A program made the position numbers and the translations under genes. From Baekduia alba (GTDB lineage Bacteria; Actinomycetota; Thermoleophilia; Solirubrobacterales; Solirubrobacteraceae), in assembly GCF_028416635.1 (NCBI RefSeq), contig NZ_CP114013.1:1240001-1304000 (forward strand): 64,000 nucleotides of DNA, written 5' to 3'. The first letter of the stretch is position 1, and every line of letters begins with the position of its first letter. Positions 8,179 to 18,975 of this stretch are shown here, piece by piece. The notes under the pieces were generated by a model. The model saw only the letters and a program-made list of their open reading frames with translations, was not told the origin of the DNA and ran no database searches.

Positions 8179-9624
8179 CTATCGGCCCGAAGGGGTCAGT
8201 GCGTGAGAATTTGCATGCACCTGGCGTATCGCCGACGGCCGCCACAGGGTCAAACCGGCCGCGATCAGGGCGCCTCCGGCGGTCCACAGGCCCAGCGCGG
8301 CTAAGGCATCACTGAATCCACCGGGAGTCGGTGGATCGCCCGCGAGGCCGAAGAACAGCGTTCCGCCGAGCGCGATGCCCAGGACGGCGGCCGTCTGCTG
8401 CGTGGTCGCGAGCAGACCGGACGCCGAGCCCGCGGACGCGACCGGCACGTCGCGCAGGACGAACGCGATGGCGCCGGGCATCAGCAGGCCCTGACCGGCG
8501 CCCATCAGGGCCAGGCCGAGGACGAGGGGAACGGTGGGGAGGTGCGCGTCGCTCTGGTTCAGGACGAGCGCTCCGGAGGTCGCGAAGGCGCCGAGCGCGG
8601 TGACGAGCGCGCCGAGCGTCATCACGCGCTGCGGACCGCCGACGCGGGGCGCGATCCGGGGCGCGGCGAGCGACGTCGCGAAGAACGCGGCGGCCAGCGG
8701 CGTGAAGACGACGCCGGAGAGCACCGGGCTCAGGCCCTCGCCGCGCTGGAGGTACTGGGCGAGGCCGACGAAGTAGACCGGGACCGCGCCCCAGAACGCG
8801 AGGACGATCCCGATGCCGGTCACGAACGGGCGGACGGCGAACAGCGAGAGGTCGACGAGCGGCGCCGCGCCGCGGGCGCTCAGCCGGCGCTCGTGGCGCA
8901 GGAACAGCGCGCCGACCGGCAGCGCGGCGGCGATCGCGACCGGCACCCACAGCGGCCAGCCGGCCTCGCGGCCCTCGACCACGGGCGCGACGACGAGCAG
9001 GAGCGCGAGCGTGCCGAGGGCGACGCCCACGACGTCGAGGCGGCGCGCCTCCGCGGCCTTGGACTCCGGCAGCACGCGGCCGGCGAGGACGATCGTGACG
9101 ACGCCGATCGGGACGTTGATGGCGAACACCGCGCGCCAGCCGGCCAGGGCGATGAGCGCCCCGCCGACGATCTGCCCGGCGACCGACGCGACGCCGATCA
9201 CGCTGCCCAGGAGCGCGAACGCGCGCGGGCGCTCCTGGGGCGAGAACTCGACCTGGATGATCGAGAGCACCTGCGGCTGCATGAGCGCGGCGCCGAGGCC
9301 CTGGACCACGCGGGCGGCGATCAGCGTCGCCGAGGTCGGCGCGGCGCTGCACGCGGCCGAGGCGAGCGTGAAGAGCCCCATGCCGGCCCGGAACGCGCGC
9401 CGGCGGCCGATCGCGTCGCCGATCCGGCCGCCGGTGATCAGCATCACCGCGTAGGCCAGGACGTAGCCGGCGACGATCCACTGGATCGCCGAGGCCGGCG
9501 CGTGGAGGTCGCGCTGGATGGCGGGGTTGGCGACGTTGACGATGAAGACGTCGAGGATCGCCATGAACATCGCCGTCAGGACGGTGCCGAGGACGAGCCC
9601 GCGGGGCGCTCGGGTTGCGGTCAT
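8179..9624 (-). CDS. MFS drug efflux transporter, DHA2 (EmrB/QacA) type
   Basis: A 481-residue integral membrane protein of the 14-helix drug:H+ antiporter family. Visible signatures are the first helix with LDVFIVNVANPAIQRDL, the motif-A region GGRIGDAIGRRRAF after helix 2, and the motif-C-like helix IGVASVAGQIVGGALIALAGW. The likely role is proton-driven export of a hydrophobic compound; the substrate is unknown. ATG at 9624 is chosen because the first helix follows about ten residues later; an open frame upstream is non-coding. It diverges from an XRE/MmyB-type regulator, a common arrangement for locally repressed efflux pumps, and leads into the metalloprotease gene 10 nt downstream. Confidence 0.9.
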   Translation of the reverse strand: MTATRAPRGLVLGTVLTAMFMAILDVFIVNVANPAIQRDLHAPASAIQWIVAGYVLAYAVMLITGGRIGDAIGRRRAFRAGMGLFTLASAACSAAPTSATLIAARVVQGLGAALMQPQVLSIIQVEFSPQERPRAFALLGSVIGVASVAGQIVGGALIALAGWRAVFAINVPIGVVTIVLAGRVLPESKAAEARRLDVVGVALGTLALLLVVAPVVEGREAGWPLWVPVAIAAALPVGALFLRHERRLSARGAAPLVDLSLFAVRPFVTGIGIVLAFWGAVPVYFVGLAQYLQRGEGLSPVLSGVVFTPLAAAFFATSLAAPRIAPRVGGPQRVMTLGALVTALGAFATSGALVLNQSDAHLPTVPLVLGLALMGAGQGLLMPGAIAFVLRDVPVASAGSASGLLATTQQTAAVLGIALGGTLFFGLAGDPPTPGGFSDALAALGLWTAGGALIAAGLTLWRPSAIRQVHANSHALTPSGR

Positions 9625-9649
9625 GGGTCGAGGGTGCGACCATCGGGAT

Positions 9650-9710
9650 CCAGGTACAAGAGAGGGGCTCATCCTGGTATTCCCAGCACCACCCTTGGAG
9701 ACGACGGAGG
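9650..9710. promoter_or_regulatory. Divergent regulatory region between efflux pump and regulator
   Basis: The 97-bp divergent spacer (9625-9721) holds CCAGGTAC at 9650-9657 and CCTGGTATTCCCAG at 9673-9686. The latter is an inverted CTGG/CCAG pair with a 5-nt centre. GGAGG at 9706-9710 is the likely ribosome-binding site of the regulator. The CTGG/CCAG sites are candidate binding sites for the adjacent regulator. Confidence 0.45.
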
Positions 9711-9721
9711 ATGACGGCGCC

Positions 9722-10549
9722 GTGCGCCGGCGCGAGCTGGCCGACTTCCTGCGCACGCGCCGCGCGGCGCTGACGCCGCGAGACGTCGGGCTGCCCGAGG
9801 GCGGGCGGCGGCGCACGCCGGGGCTCCGGCGCGAGGAGGTCGCCGCGCTCGCCGGGGTCGGGACCACGTGGTACACGTGGCTCGAGCAGGCGCGCGACGT
9901 GCGCGCGTCGCGCTCCGTCCTGGAGGCCGTCGGCGAGGCGCTGCGGCTGACGCCGGCCGAGCATCGCCACCTGGTGCGCCTGGGGCGCGGCGAGGAGCTC
10001 GCGCTGCCCGGTCCGCAGCGCGAGGTCGTGAGCGGCACGCTGGACCGGCTGATCGCCAACCTCGGCGCGAACCCGGCCTACGTGCTCGGTCGCCGCTGGG
10101 ACTACCTCGCGTGGAACGACGCGACCGCCGCGCTGTTCGGCGATCCGGCCGCGCGGCCGCCCGAGCGCCGCAACCACGTCTGGGCGCTGTTCACCGATCC
10201 CGAGCGCCAGGCGCTGGTCACCGACTGGGACGACACGACGCGGGCGGTGGTCGCGCGCTTCCGCGGCGACGCGGCCCGCCACGTCGGCGATCCGGCGTTC
10301 GAGGAGCTGATCGCCGACCTCAAGGCCGTCAGCCCGGAGTTCCGGCGCCTGTGGAAGCGCCACGAGATCGTCGGCGACCTGGTCGGCCGCAAGGTGCTGC
10401 GCCATCCGGACGTCGGCCTGCTGGCCTTCGAGCACGCCGCGCTGCGCCCAGCCGAGGCGCCCGAGCAGCGCCTGATCCTGTACTCGCCGCTGCCCGAGCA
10501 CGACACGGCGAGCAAGATGATGCGCTTGATGGCGGCCTGGCGTGGCTGA
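9722..10549 (+). CDS. XRE-family regulator with MmyB-like ligand-binding domain
   Basis: 275 residues. A helix-turn-helix spans ~10-75 (RRTPGLRREEVAALAGVG, then TWYTWLEQAR), followed by an MmyB-type sensor domain (~95-270) recognised by WDYLAWNDATAALFGD and NHVWALFTD. Such proteins control divergently transcribed transporters or oxidoreductases. The MFS pump starts 97 bp away on the other strand and is the probable target. GTG at 9722 is preferred (GGAGG about 11 nt upstream); TTG at 9695 is an alternative. The 3' end overlaps the next gene by 8 nt, so the two are translationally linked. The ligand is unknown. Confidence 0.85.
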   Translation: MRRRELADFLRTRRAALTPRDVGLPEGGRRRTPGLRREEVAALAGVGTTWYTWLEQARDVRASRSVLEAVGEALRLTPAEHRHLVRLGRGEELALPGPQREVVSGTLDRLIANLGANPAYVLGRRWDYLAWNDATAALFGDPAARPPERRNHVWALFTDPERQALVTDWDDTTRAVVARFRGDAARHVGDPAFEELIADLKAVSPEFRRLWKRHEIVGDLVGRKVLRHPDVGLLAFEHAALRPAEAPEQRLILYSPLPEHDTASKMMRLMAAWRG

Positions 10550-11348
10550 CGATCCCGCCGACGCGCTGTACGCGGGCGAGTTGGAGGACTTCGTCGGGGC
10601 GCGCGACGCGCTGGCCAAGGCGCTGCGCGCGGACGGCGACCGCGACGGCGCGGTGGCGGTCAAGAAGCTCGCGAAGCCGACGCGCGCGGCGTGGGCGGTC
10701 AACCGGCTGGTGCGCGAGCGGCCGGAGGAGATCCGGGCGCTGGTCGCGGCCGGGGAGGCGCTGGCCGGCGCGCAGGAGCAGCTGCTGGACGGCGCGGACG
10801 CCGCCGTGCTGCGCGGCGCCGCCGAGGCCGCGCGCCGGCTGGTCGACGCCCTGGCCGCCGAGGCGTCGGTCGACGGCGCGGCGCGCGACAAGGTCCGCGC
10901 GACGCTGCACGCGGCGACCGTCGACCCGGAGGTGCGCGCCGAGGTGGCCGCCGGCCGGGTGGTCAAGGAGCGCAGCGCGGCGGGCTTCGGTGGGCTGGAG
11001 GCGCTGATCGCGGCGGGCCGCGGGACGACGAGCGCCCCATCGCGGCCGACGAAGGGCAAGGGCAGAGCTAAGGCGAAGCGCGCCGCGGAGCCGCCGGCGC
11101 CGCCCGAGCCCGCCGGCCCCGACCCGCGTGAGGTCCGGCGCCGCCGCGACGCGCTGCGCCGCGCCAACGAGGCCGAGGCCGACGCCGAGTCAGAGCTCGA
11201 CGGCGCGCGCCGCGCGCTCGAGCAGGTCGAGGCGACGCTCGTCGCCCGCCGCCGCGACCTCGAGCAGGCCGAGGCCGCGGTCTCCTCCGCCCGCGACCGC
11301 CGCGAGCGCGCCGAGGCCGCCGCCGCCGAGCTGGACGAGGTCGGCTGA
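10542..11348 (+). CDS. Hypothetical coiled-coil protein coupled to XRE regulator
   Basis: 268 residues, no signal peptide or membrane segment. The N-terminal half (~10-150) is helical, with the pattern FVGARDALAKALRADGDRD...KKLAKPTRAAWAVNRL. As far as I recall this pattern occurs in uncharacterised actinobacterial proteins. An Ala/Pro/Lys-rich linker (~170-200) leads to a long heptad-like coiled coil (~205-268). The GTG start lies 8 nt before the end of the regulator gene, indicating co-translation. No enzymatic motif is visible; a structural or nucleic-acid-binding role is possible but not shown. It ends convergent to the acyltransferase gene, with a 90-bp spacer lacking clear features. Confidence 0.75.
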   Translation: MADDPADALYAGELEDFVGARDALAKALRADGDRDGAVAVKKLAKPTRAAWAVNRLVRERPEEIRALVAAGEALAGAQEQLLDGADAAVLRGAAEAARRLVDALAAEASVDGAARDKVRATLHAATVDPEVRAEVAAGRVVKERSAAGFGGLEALIAAGRGTTSAPSRPTKGKGRAKAKRAAEPPAPPEPAGPDPREVRRRRDALRRANEAEADAESELDGARRALEQVEATLVARRRDLEQAEAAVSSARDRRERAEAAAAELDEVG

Positions 11349-11438
11349 GGGCACCTTCCAGGTCGTCTTCACCCCACCTATGAGGGCGAGAACGACCCGG
11401 ATCCCCGGCGGCCGGTGATGCGGGCGCGAAGCGCCGAG

Positions 11439-11990
11439 CTAGCCGCGCACGATCGCGTGGGCGGCGATCGTCGCGCCGGACGGGACCTGCGCCCCGGAGA
11501 GGATCGCGGCGCTCGGCCCGACGCGGACGTCGTCGCCAACGGCGACCGCCGCGGCGCTCAGGCCCTGCTCGCGCAGCGGGCGCTCGACGTCGTCGGCGTT
11601 CGGCTCGGCGTCGATGAGGACGACCTCGTCGGCGAGCAGGCAGCGGGCGCCGATCGACGCGCCCTGGAAGGCGGTCACCACGCAGCGCTCGCCGAGCGTG
11701 GTGCCGGCGCCGATGCTCAACCGTGCGCCCGGGCCGACGTGGAAGCGACAGCCGGCGCCCAGCGCGACGCCCGCGCCGATCGCGACGCGCGCCCCGTCGG
11801 CCAGGTCGAAGACGACGTCGCGGTCGATGACGACGTCGGCGCCGAGCTCGACGCCGAGCCGGCGCGCACGACCCGCCCGCCGGCGGTCGCGCCGCCCGGG
11901 CGCGCGGCGCGGCCGGCTCGGCGGCGCCACCGCGGCGGGGCCGGCGAAGACGGGCGGGGGTGCCTCAGAACGACGAAGGGCGGCGCACAT
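11439..11990 (-). CDS. Hexapeptide-repeat (left-handed beta-helix) acyltransferase-like protein
   Basis: About 183 residues. From ~55 to the end it reads as hexapeptide repeats ([LIV]-G-x4 pattern: ARVAIGAGVALGAG, ARLSIGAGTTLGE, VRVGPSAAILSGAQVPSG), the left-handed beta-helix fold of O-acetyltransferases and related enzymes. The catalytic His typical of active acetyltransferases is not certain, so activity is unproven. The start is uncertain: ATG at 11990 and ATG at 12002 both fall in the hairpin at 11978-12000, and GTG at 11930 is a third option; none has a good ribosome-binding site. The N-terminal ~50 residues are Arg/Pro-rich and low complexity. It lies 40 nt downstream of the sigma-factor gene on the same strand. 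Confidence 0.7.
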   Translation of the reverse strand: MCAALRRSEAPPPVFAGPAAVAPPSRPRRAPGRRDRRRAGRARRLGVELGADVVIDRDVVFDLADGARVAIGAGVALGAGCRFHVGPGARLSIGAGTTLGERCVVTAFQGASIGARCLLADEVVLIDAEPNADDVERPLREQGLSAAAVAVGDDVRVGPSAAILSGAQVPSGATIAAHAIVRG

Positions 11991-12000
11991 GGCGCCGCCC
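11966..12000 (-). terminator. Rho-independent-like terminator of the sigma-factor gene
   Basis: A perfect 9-bp stem GGGCGGCGC/GCGCCGCCC (11978-11986 with 11992-12000) around a 5-nt loop is followed on the minus strand by TTCGTCGTTCTG. It starts 30 nt after the sigma-factor stop. It overlaps both ATG candidates of the acyltransferase gene. Confidence 0.65.
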
Positions 12001-12030
12001 ATCGTTGCAACTGATCGCGCTCGAAGCGGC

Positions 12031-12891
12031 CTACGCGGCGACGCGGAGGCCCTTGACGTCGCCGTCGGCCGCGAGGCGGCGCAGGGCGCGCTCCTCGGCC
12101 TGGCGAGCCTTCGAGGGCGGCATCCCGAGACGGCGGGCGGCCTGGACGAGCGTGTGCTCGCCGTCGCCACCGGTGCCGAAGCGCAGGTGGATGACCTCGC
12201 GCTCGTCCTCGGGGAGGCGGTTGACGGCGTCGCGCAGCGACGACGCCTCGGTCTCGCGCTCGACCTCCTCGTCGACGGTCTCGCCGTCGGCGGGAAGCAG
12301 GGCGCCCAGCGCGGTCTCGCCGTCGTCGCCGACGGTCTGATCGAGGCTGGCCAGCGCGCGGTCGCGCTCACGGAGCAGCGCGACTTCCTCGAGCTCCAGC
12401 TCGGCCGCGGCGGCGATCTTCTCGTCCGTCGGCGGCTCGCCGTGCTCGGCGGTCAGCTCCCGCTCCACACGCGCGATCCGGCGTGCCCGCTGCGACATAT
12501 GGGAGGGCAGGCGGATCGTGCGGCCCGTGTTGTCGAGGCCGCGCTGCAGCGCCTGGCGGATCCAGATCGTCGCGTAGGTCGAGAAGCGGTAGCCCTTGCG
12601 GTAGTCGAACTTCTCGACGGCGCGGATCAGGCCGAGCATGCCTTCCTGGACGAGGTCGTCCAGGGTGAGGCCCTGCCCCACGTAATGCCGCGCCACGGAG
12701 ACGACCAGCCGAAGGTTGGAGTTGACCAGCAGGTCCTTGGCGTCGAGATCGCCCTTCTCGATGCGCTGGGCGAGCTCGATCTCCTTGGCGGGATCGAGGA
12801 GCTGGTACTGGCTCGCACGCCGCAGGAGCTGGTCGAGCGGCGACGCGAGGACGTCGTTCGTGAACGTGGGGGTGAGGGTGGAGGGGGTCAA
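12031..12891 (-). CDS. Sigma-70 family RNA polymerase sigma factor (group 1/2 type)
   Basis: 286 residues with regions 1.2 to 4 and no long region 1.1. Region 2 is clear: NLRLVVSVARHYVGQGLTL, DLVQEGMLGLIRAVEKFDY, then FSTYATIWIRQALQRGL. Region 3 follows (~125-200), and region 4 is LPEDEREVIHLRF...AARRLGMPPSKARQAE. It directs RNA polymerase to housekeeping-like promoters. Its size suggests a non-essential group 2 factor. TTG at 12891 is chosen over the longer frame to 12963 because AAAGGA lies about 6 nt upstream and a -35/-10 pair (12935-12963) sits in the would-be extension. A terminator follows the stop. Confidence 0.88.
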   Translation of the reverse strand: MTPSTLTPTFTNDVLASPLDQLLRRASQYQLLDPAKEIELAQRIEKGDLDAKDLLVNSNLRLVVSVARHYVGQGLTLDDLVQEGMLGLIRAVEKFDYRKGYRFSTYATIWIRQALQRGLDNTGRTIRLPSHMSQRARRIARVERELTAEHGEPPTDEKIAAAAELELEEVALLRERDRALASLDQTVGDDGETALGALLPADGETVDEEVERETEASSLRDAVNRLPEDEREVIHLRFGTGGDGEHTLVQAARRLGMPPSKARQAEERALRRLAADGDVKGLRVAA

Positions 12892-12934
12892 CAAAGGTCC
12901 TTTCCCGGGCAGAAACCCGATAACTACACTCGGA

Positions 12935-12963
12935 ATTCTACGCCAGATTCGTTGCTCGCGCAA
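12935..12963 (-). promoter_or_regulatory. Sigma-70-type promoter for the sigma-factor gene
   Basis: On the minus strand TTGCGC (12958-12963) and TAGAAT (12935-12940) are separated by exactly 17 bp. The start point would fall near 12928, giving a ~37-nt leader that contains a small CGGG/CCCG hairpin and the AAAGGA ribosome-binding site before TTG at 12891. Confidence 0.65.
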
Positions 12964-13128
12964 CTGTGCAACGTGTCACGGAGGCACGGAGTTGCGGTGG
13001 GGGAGGGGATTCGGGGTCGGAGCCGCCTGCCTCGGCGACAGCGAAACCTTCCCATCCTCCGATGAAGCGCTCCTAAGGAGGGACGTGCTGCCCTCTTCGG
13101 CGCACATTGATACGTCCCCTGCCCGGGG

Positions 13129-13854
13129 TCAAACGTTACGTTCGACCGCTCTACGCCGCCAATCTCGGACCAGATGAGCGATCTGGCGTGTGGCCGCGTA
13201 CGCGGCGTCGGCGCGCCATCCCGCGCGGACGGCAGCCAGCGCCGGCGGCGATACGTCCAGATCCAGTGCGTCGGCGGCGCGGCGGGCGATCTCGAGCTGG
13301 CCGAGCGCGGTCGGGTGGACGGCGTCAGGAAACTGATGCCGCCAGCCGCCGAAGTCGTCGAGATCGACCACCGTCGAACCCTTGGAGGCCGCAAGGTTGC
13401 GCACGATCGCGTTGAGATCGGCCACTTTGGCACCGGCCCGCGGCCGGCCGAGGTCGAGCGGCACGGTCGCGACGCAGACGCGCGCGGCGCGGGCGCCGAC
13501 CGCGTCGAGGATCCGCTCCAGCGCGGCGGCGAACACGCGCGGTTCCCAGTCGAGCGCACGCACGTCGTTGGTGCCGACGCCCACGCACGCCAGCGCGTAG
13601 TCGCCCCGCAGCCGGCCGAGGAACCCGTCCGCGACCTGCGGCGCAGATGCACCCGGTCGGGCTAGTCGGTGGAAGGGCAGGTCGAGGGTCTCGGCCAACC
13701 ACTGGGGCCAGACGCGCGGCGGGACCCCGAACGCGCCCTCCTCCGGCCCGCAGAGGATCGAGTCGCCGAGCGCCAGGACCGGGCCGCCCTCGGGCAAGCC
13801 GGCGGGCATGCCTGCAGCGAACGCCGGAGGCTCGCCACCGGCGAGGTCAGGCAC
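13129..13854 (-). CDS. SGNH/GDSL-family hydrolase
   Basis: 241 residues with the SGNH esterase blocks: GDSI near residue 31 (nucleophile Ser), the oxyanion Gly of block II (RPGAS), GVGTND (block III Asn) and HPTALGQ (block V His, with a preceding Asp). The family hydrolyses esters of lipids, sugars or small acyl groups. No signal peptide is evident, so it probably acts in the cytosol. The GTG start overlaps the malQ stop by 8 nt, so it is likely co-translated with malQ and could deacylate a sugar-linked substrate; that link is inference. Confidence 0.82.
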   Translation of the reverse strand: MPDLAGGEPPAFAAGMPAGLPEGGPVLALGDSILCGPEEGAFGVPPRVWPQWLAETLDLPFHRLARPGASAPQVADGFLGRLRGDYALACVGVGTNDVRALDWEPRVFAAALERILDAVGARAARVCVATVPLDLGRPRAGAKVADLNAIVRNLAASKGSTVVDLDDFGGWRHQFPDAVHPTALGQLEIARRAADALDLDVSPPALAAVRAGWRADAAYAATRQIAHLVRDWRRRAVERNV

Positions 13855-15091
13855 GCCCGGCCTCTTCGGTCGCCGCGCGCAGCCGCTTGGCGTGCGTCGC
13901 CCGCAACTGCCCCTTGCGCAGCGCGAACTTCCACGCGCCGCCCGCGGTCCCGGGCAGGTTCATCCGCGCCTCCGACCCGAGCCCGAGGACGTCCTGGACC
14001 TGGAGCATCACCACCGGCGCCGGCGACGACATCCACAGCCGGATCAGGCCCCACACGACGGAGTCGTGGTCGTCGACGTCGTCGCCCTCCAGCCCCGCCG
14101 CGCGCAGCGCGCGCTGCGCCTCCTCGCGCCGCGGCGCCTCCAGCGTCGACCACCAGCCGCGCAGGGTGTCGGTGTCGTGCGTGCCGGTGTAGGCGACGAC
14201 GTCTTCCCGGTGGTTCTCCAGCCGGTGCGGTCCGCGCGGGTCCTCGGGGTCGAACGCGAACTGGAGCACGACCATGCCCGGGTAGCCGAGCTCGCGCCGC
14301 AGCCGCGTGACCGGCGGCGTGATGACGCCGAGGTCCTCGGCGATGAAGGATCCGGACCCGGTCCACCCGAGCGCGGTGCGAGCGGCCGCGAACGGCGCGC
14401 GCCCCGGCCCGCGCTGCCACGTCCCGCCGCGCGCGTCGCGGTCGGCGGCCGGCACCGCCCAGTAGGCGACGAACCCGCGGAAGTGGTCGATGCGAGCCAT
14501 GTCATACAACTCGAACGTGCGCCGGAAGCGCTCGACCCACCAGCGGTAGCCGCGCCGCTGACTGGCCGGCCAGTCGTAGATCGGGTTGCCCCAGCGCTGG
14601 CCCGCCGCCGTGAAGGCGTCCGGCGGCACGCCGGCGACGATGCCGTCGAGGAACAGCTCCGGCCACGCCTTCTGGTCGTAGGACCCGGGCGCGACGTAGA
14701 TCGGGACATCGCCGATCAGCCCGACGCCGCGCTCGGCCGCGTAGGCGCGCAGCGCCGCCCACTCGCGGTCGAAGCGCACCTGGTCGGGCAGCATCTTCGG
14801 TGGCAGCGAGCCGGCCCAGAACGCGTGGCGCCCGACGAACGCGTCGATCTCCTCACGGTCGACCGGCGCGTCGGGGCGCTCGAGGAACCCGTTCCACGCC
14901 GCGAACGCCGACGACGCCTTGTACGGCGACCCATAGCGATCGGGCGGGCCGAGTGGGAGCATCTGCCACCAGCGCTGCCCGGCCGCCGCCAGCCAGTCGA
15001 CGAACCGACGGGCCTCGGGGCCCAGCCGACCGCCCGGCAGCGAGGTGAGATGAAGCTGGACGCCGCTCGCGCGTCCGGTGAGGTGGTTCAT
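13847..15091 (-). CDS. malQ: 4-alpha-glucanotransferase (amylomaltase)
   Basis: 414 residues of GH77. It begins with [13 protein letters not shown] and [23 protein letters not shown], has the nucleophile region [10 protein letters not shown], the acid/base [12 protein letters not shown] and the third acid [13 protein letters not shown]. It transfers maltodextrin segments between 1,4-glucans and releases glucose. It is shorter than most GH77 enzymes (about 500 or more), mainly because the segment between the SPY motif and IGDVPIYV is reduced. ATG at 15091 is chosen; GTG at 15103 is possible and neither has a clear ribosome-binding site. It diverges from the glgE operon across about 60 bp, consistent with joint control of alpha-glucan turnover. 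Confidence 0.88.
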   Translation of the reverse strand: MNHLTGRASGVQLHLTSLPGGRLGPEARRFVDWLAAAGQRWWQMLPLGPPDRYGSPYKASSAFAAWNGFLERPDAPVDREEIDAFVGRHAFWAGSLPPKMLPDQVRFDREWAALRAYAAERGVGLIGDVPIYVAPGSYDQKAWPELFLDGIVAGVPPDAFTAAGQRWGNPIYDWPASQRRGYRWWVERFRRTFELYDMARIDHFRGFVAYWAVPAADRDARGGTWQRGPGRAPFAAARTALGWTGSGSFIAEDLGVITPPVTRLRRELGYPGMVVLQFAFDPEDPRGPHRLENHREDVVAYTGTHDTDTLRGWWSTLEAPRREEAQRALRAAGLEGDDVDDHDSVVWGLIRLWMSSPAPVVMLQVQDVLGLGSEARMNLPGTAGGAWKFALRKGQLRATHAKRLRAATEEAGRA

Positions 15092-15151
15092 GCGGTCGGT
15101 CACTGAAAATCCACGTTGATAAGACGCCAATCTGGGAAGAGTCGCCACTAC

Positions 15152-17154
15152 GTGCCCGCTCGTCCGACCGATCAACCTGCCTCGTCCCGCGTCGTGAAGA
15201 ACGGTGGCGGGACCAAACGCGCCAAGCCCGCGGCACCGCCGCGCATCGTGCTCCTGGAGCCCGGTCCCGTCATCGACGGCGGTCGCTTCGCCCCCAAGCG
15301 CACGGTGGGCGAGGCGGTCGACGTCCGCGCCACCATCTTCGCCGACGGCCACGACGTCCTGCGCGCGGTCGTCAAGTGGAAGGCGCCCGGCGGCCGGCGC
15401 TGGAACGAGGCGCCGCTGACGCACGTCGACAAGCACGTCGAGGGCGACACGTACGCCGGGACGTTCACGGTCGAGCAGCTCGGCCGCCACCAGTGGACGA
15501 TCGAGGCGTGGATCGACCGCTTCGCGTCGTGGCGCGAGGAGATCCGGCGCAAGGTCCAGTTCGGCCAGCACGACCTCGCCGGCGAGCTGAGCGAGGGCGT
15601 CGTGCTGCTCCAGGCCGCGGCCGAGCGCGCCAAGGCGTCCTCCGACCGCCGGCTCATCCAGCACGCGATCGCCACGCTGACCGACGACGAGGCGCCCGAG
15701 GAGGCCAAGCACGACGCCGTGCTCGGGCCCGAGCTGGCCGCCGCGATCGACCGCTACCCCGACCGCACCGACGAGGCGGCCTCGCTGCCCGAGCCGTTCG
15801 AGGTCGACGTCGACCGGCCGCTCGCGCGCTTCGGCTCCTGGTACGAGCTGTTCCCGCGCTCGTGGGGCGGCCTGGCGGGCACGGCCGAGGTCCTCCCGCA
15901 GATCGCCGCGCTCGGCTTCGACGTCCTCTACCTCACACCGATCCACCCGATCGGCGTCACGAACCGCAAGGGCGCCAACAACGCGCTGACCGCGGGCGAG
16001 GGCGACCCGGGCTCGCCGTGGGCGATCGGGCTGGCCGGCGTCGGCGGCCACGACGCCATCCATCCGGAGCTCGGCACGCTCGACGACTTCCAGCACCTGG
16101 TCGACGTCGCTCGCGACCACGACGTCGACATCGCGATCGACTTCGCGATCCAGTGCAGCGCCGACCACCCGTGGCTGACCGAGCATCCGGAGTGGTTCCA
16201 CCGCCGCCCGGACGGCTCGCTCAAGTACGCCGAGAACCCGCCCAAGAAGTACCAGGACATCTACAACGTCAACTTCCAGTGCGAGGACTGGAAGAACCTG
16301 TGGAACGCGCTGCGCGACGTCGTCCTCACCTGGGTCGAGCGCGGCGTCAAGGTGTTCCGCGTCGACAACCCGCACACCAAGCCCATCGCCTTCTGGGAGT
16401 GGCTGCTGCGCGAGGTCCGGGCCAAGCACCCGGACACGATCTTCCTGGCCGAGGCGTTCACGCGCCGCGCCGTGATGCGCACGCTGGCCAAGGTCGGGTT
16501 CAACCAGTCCTACACCTACTTCACGTGGCAGCAGTCGCGCTGGGAGCTGGAGCAGTACCTGCACGAGCTGGCCCACGAGACGGCCGACTACTACCGCCCC
16601 AACTTCTTCGCCAACACGCCGGACATCCTCACCGAGCAGCTGCAGCACGGCGGTCGCGCGGCGTTCGAGTCCCGGCTCGTGCTCGCCGCGACGCTCAGCC
16701 CGACCTACGGGATCTACTCCGGCTACGAGTGGATCGAGCAGACCGCGGTCAAGCCCGGCAGCGAGGAGTACCTGGACTCCGAGAAGTACGAGGTCAAGGA
16801 GCGCACGCTGGACGGCGCGCCGCTGCTCGGCCTCGTCCGGCTGCTCAACGAGGCGCGCCGCGCGCACCCCGCGCTCCAGCACCTGTCCAACCTCACGTTC
16901 CTGGACACGCGCAACGACGGCCTCATCGCCTACATCAAGCAGCACGAGGACGACGCGGTCCTCGCGGTCGTCTGCCTCGACCCGCAGTGGGCCCAGGAGG
17001 GCTCCGTCTACGTGCCCGACAACCTCGGCCTGCCCTGGAGCTTCCAGGTCCAGGACCTGCTCGACGGCAGCCGCTACGACTGGCGGGTCGGCGACAACTA
17101 CGTCCGGCTCGCGCCCGGCGACCGCCAGGCGCACCTCTTCCGGGTGGTGAACGG

Positions 17155-17158
<4 letters not shown>
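15152..17158 (+). CDS. glgE: Alpha-1,4-glucan:maltose-1-phosphate maltosyltransferase
   Basis: 668 residues of GH13_3. It transfers maltose from alpha-maltose-1-phosphate to the non-reducing end of alpha-1,4-glucan. An N-terminal domain starts at [21 protein letters not shown]. The catalytic barrel has nucleophile D405 in [11 protein letters not shown] and acid/base E434 in [11 protein letters not shown], spaced 29 apart as in characterised GlgE. The loop [11 protein letters not shown] is typical of the family. GTG at 15152 (GGGAAGAG about 10 nt upstream) is preferred; TTG at 15116 and GTG at 15194 are alternatives. It is the first gene of the operon, and its stop overlaps the treS start (GTGA). 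Its donor would be made by the maltokinase two genes downstream. Confidence 0.95.

Positions 17159-18971
<1,813 letters not shown>

Positions 18972-18975
<4 letters not shown>

Noticed and set aside
4599-8315. Very long open frame antisense to the metalloprotease gene (similar ones at 47489-52804 plus and 59602-63360 minus)
   Set aside because: Long antisense frames are expected opposite genes with extreme G/C third positions. Their translations are Arg/Ala/Gly/Val-rich, without domains, while the sense frames show clear families.
12892-12963. N-terminal extension of the sigma factor to 12963
   Set aside because: The stretch contains a well-spaced -35/-10 pair and the ribosome-binding site for TTG at 12891, so it is promoter and leader.
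15092-17134. Extension of the malQ frame upstream across glgE
   Set aside because: It is the antisense shadow of glgE; GH77 homology starts at [13 protein letters not shown] just after 15091.
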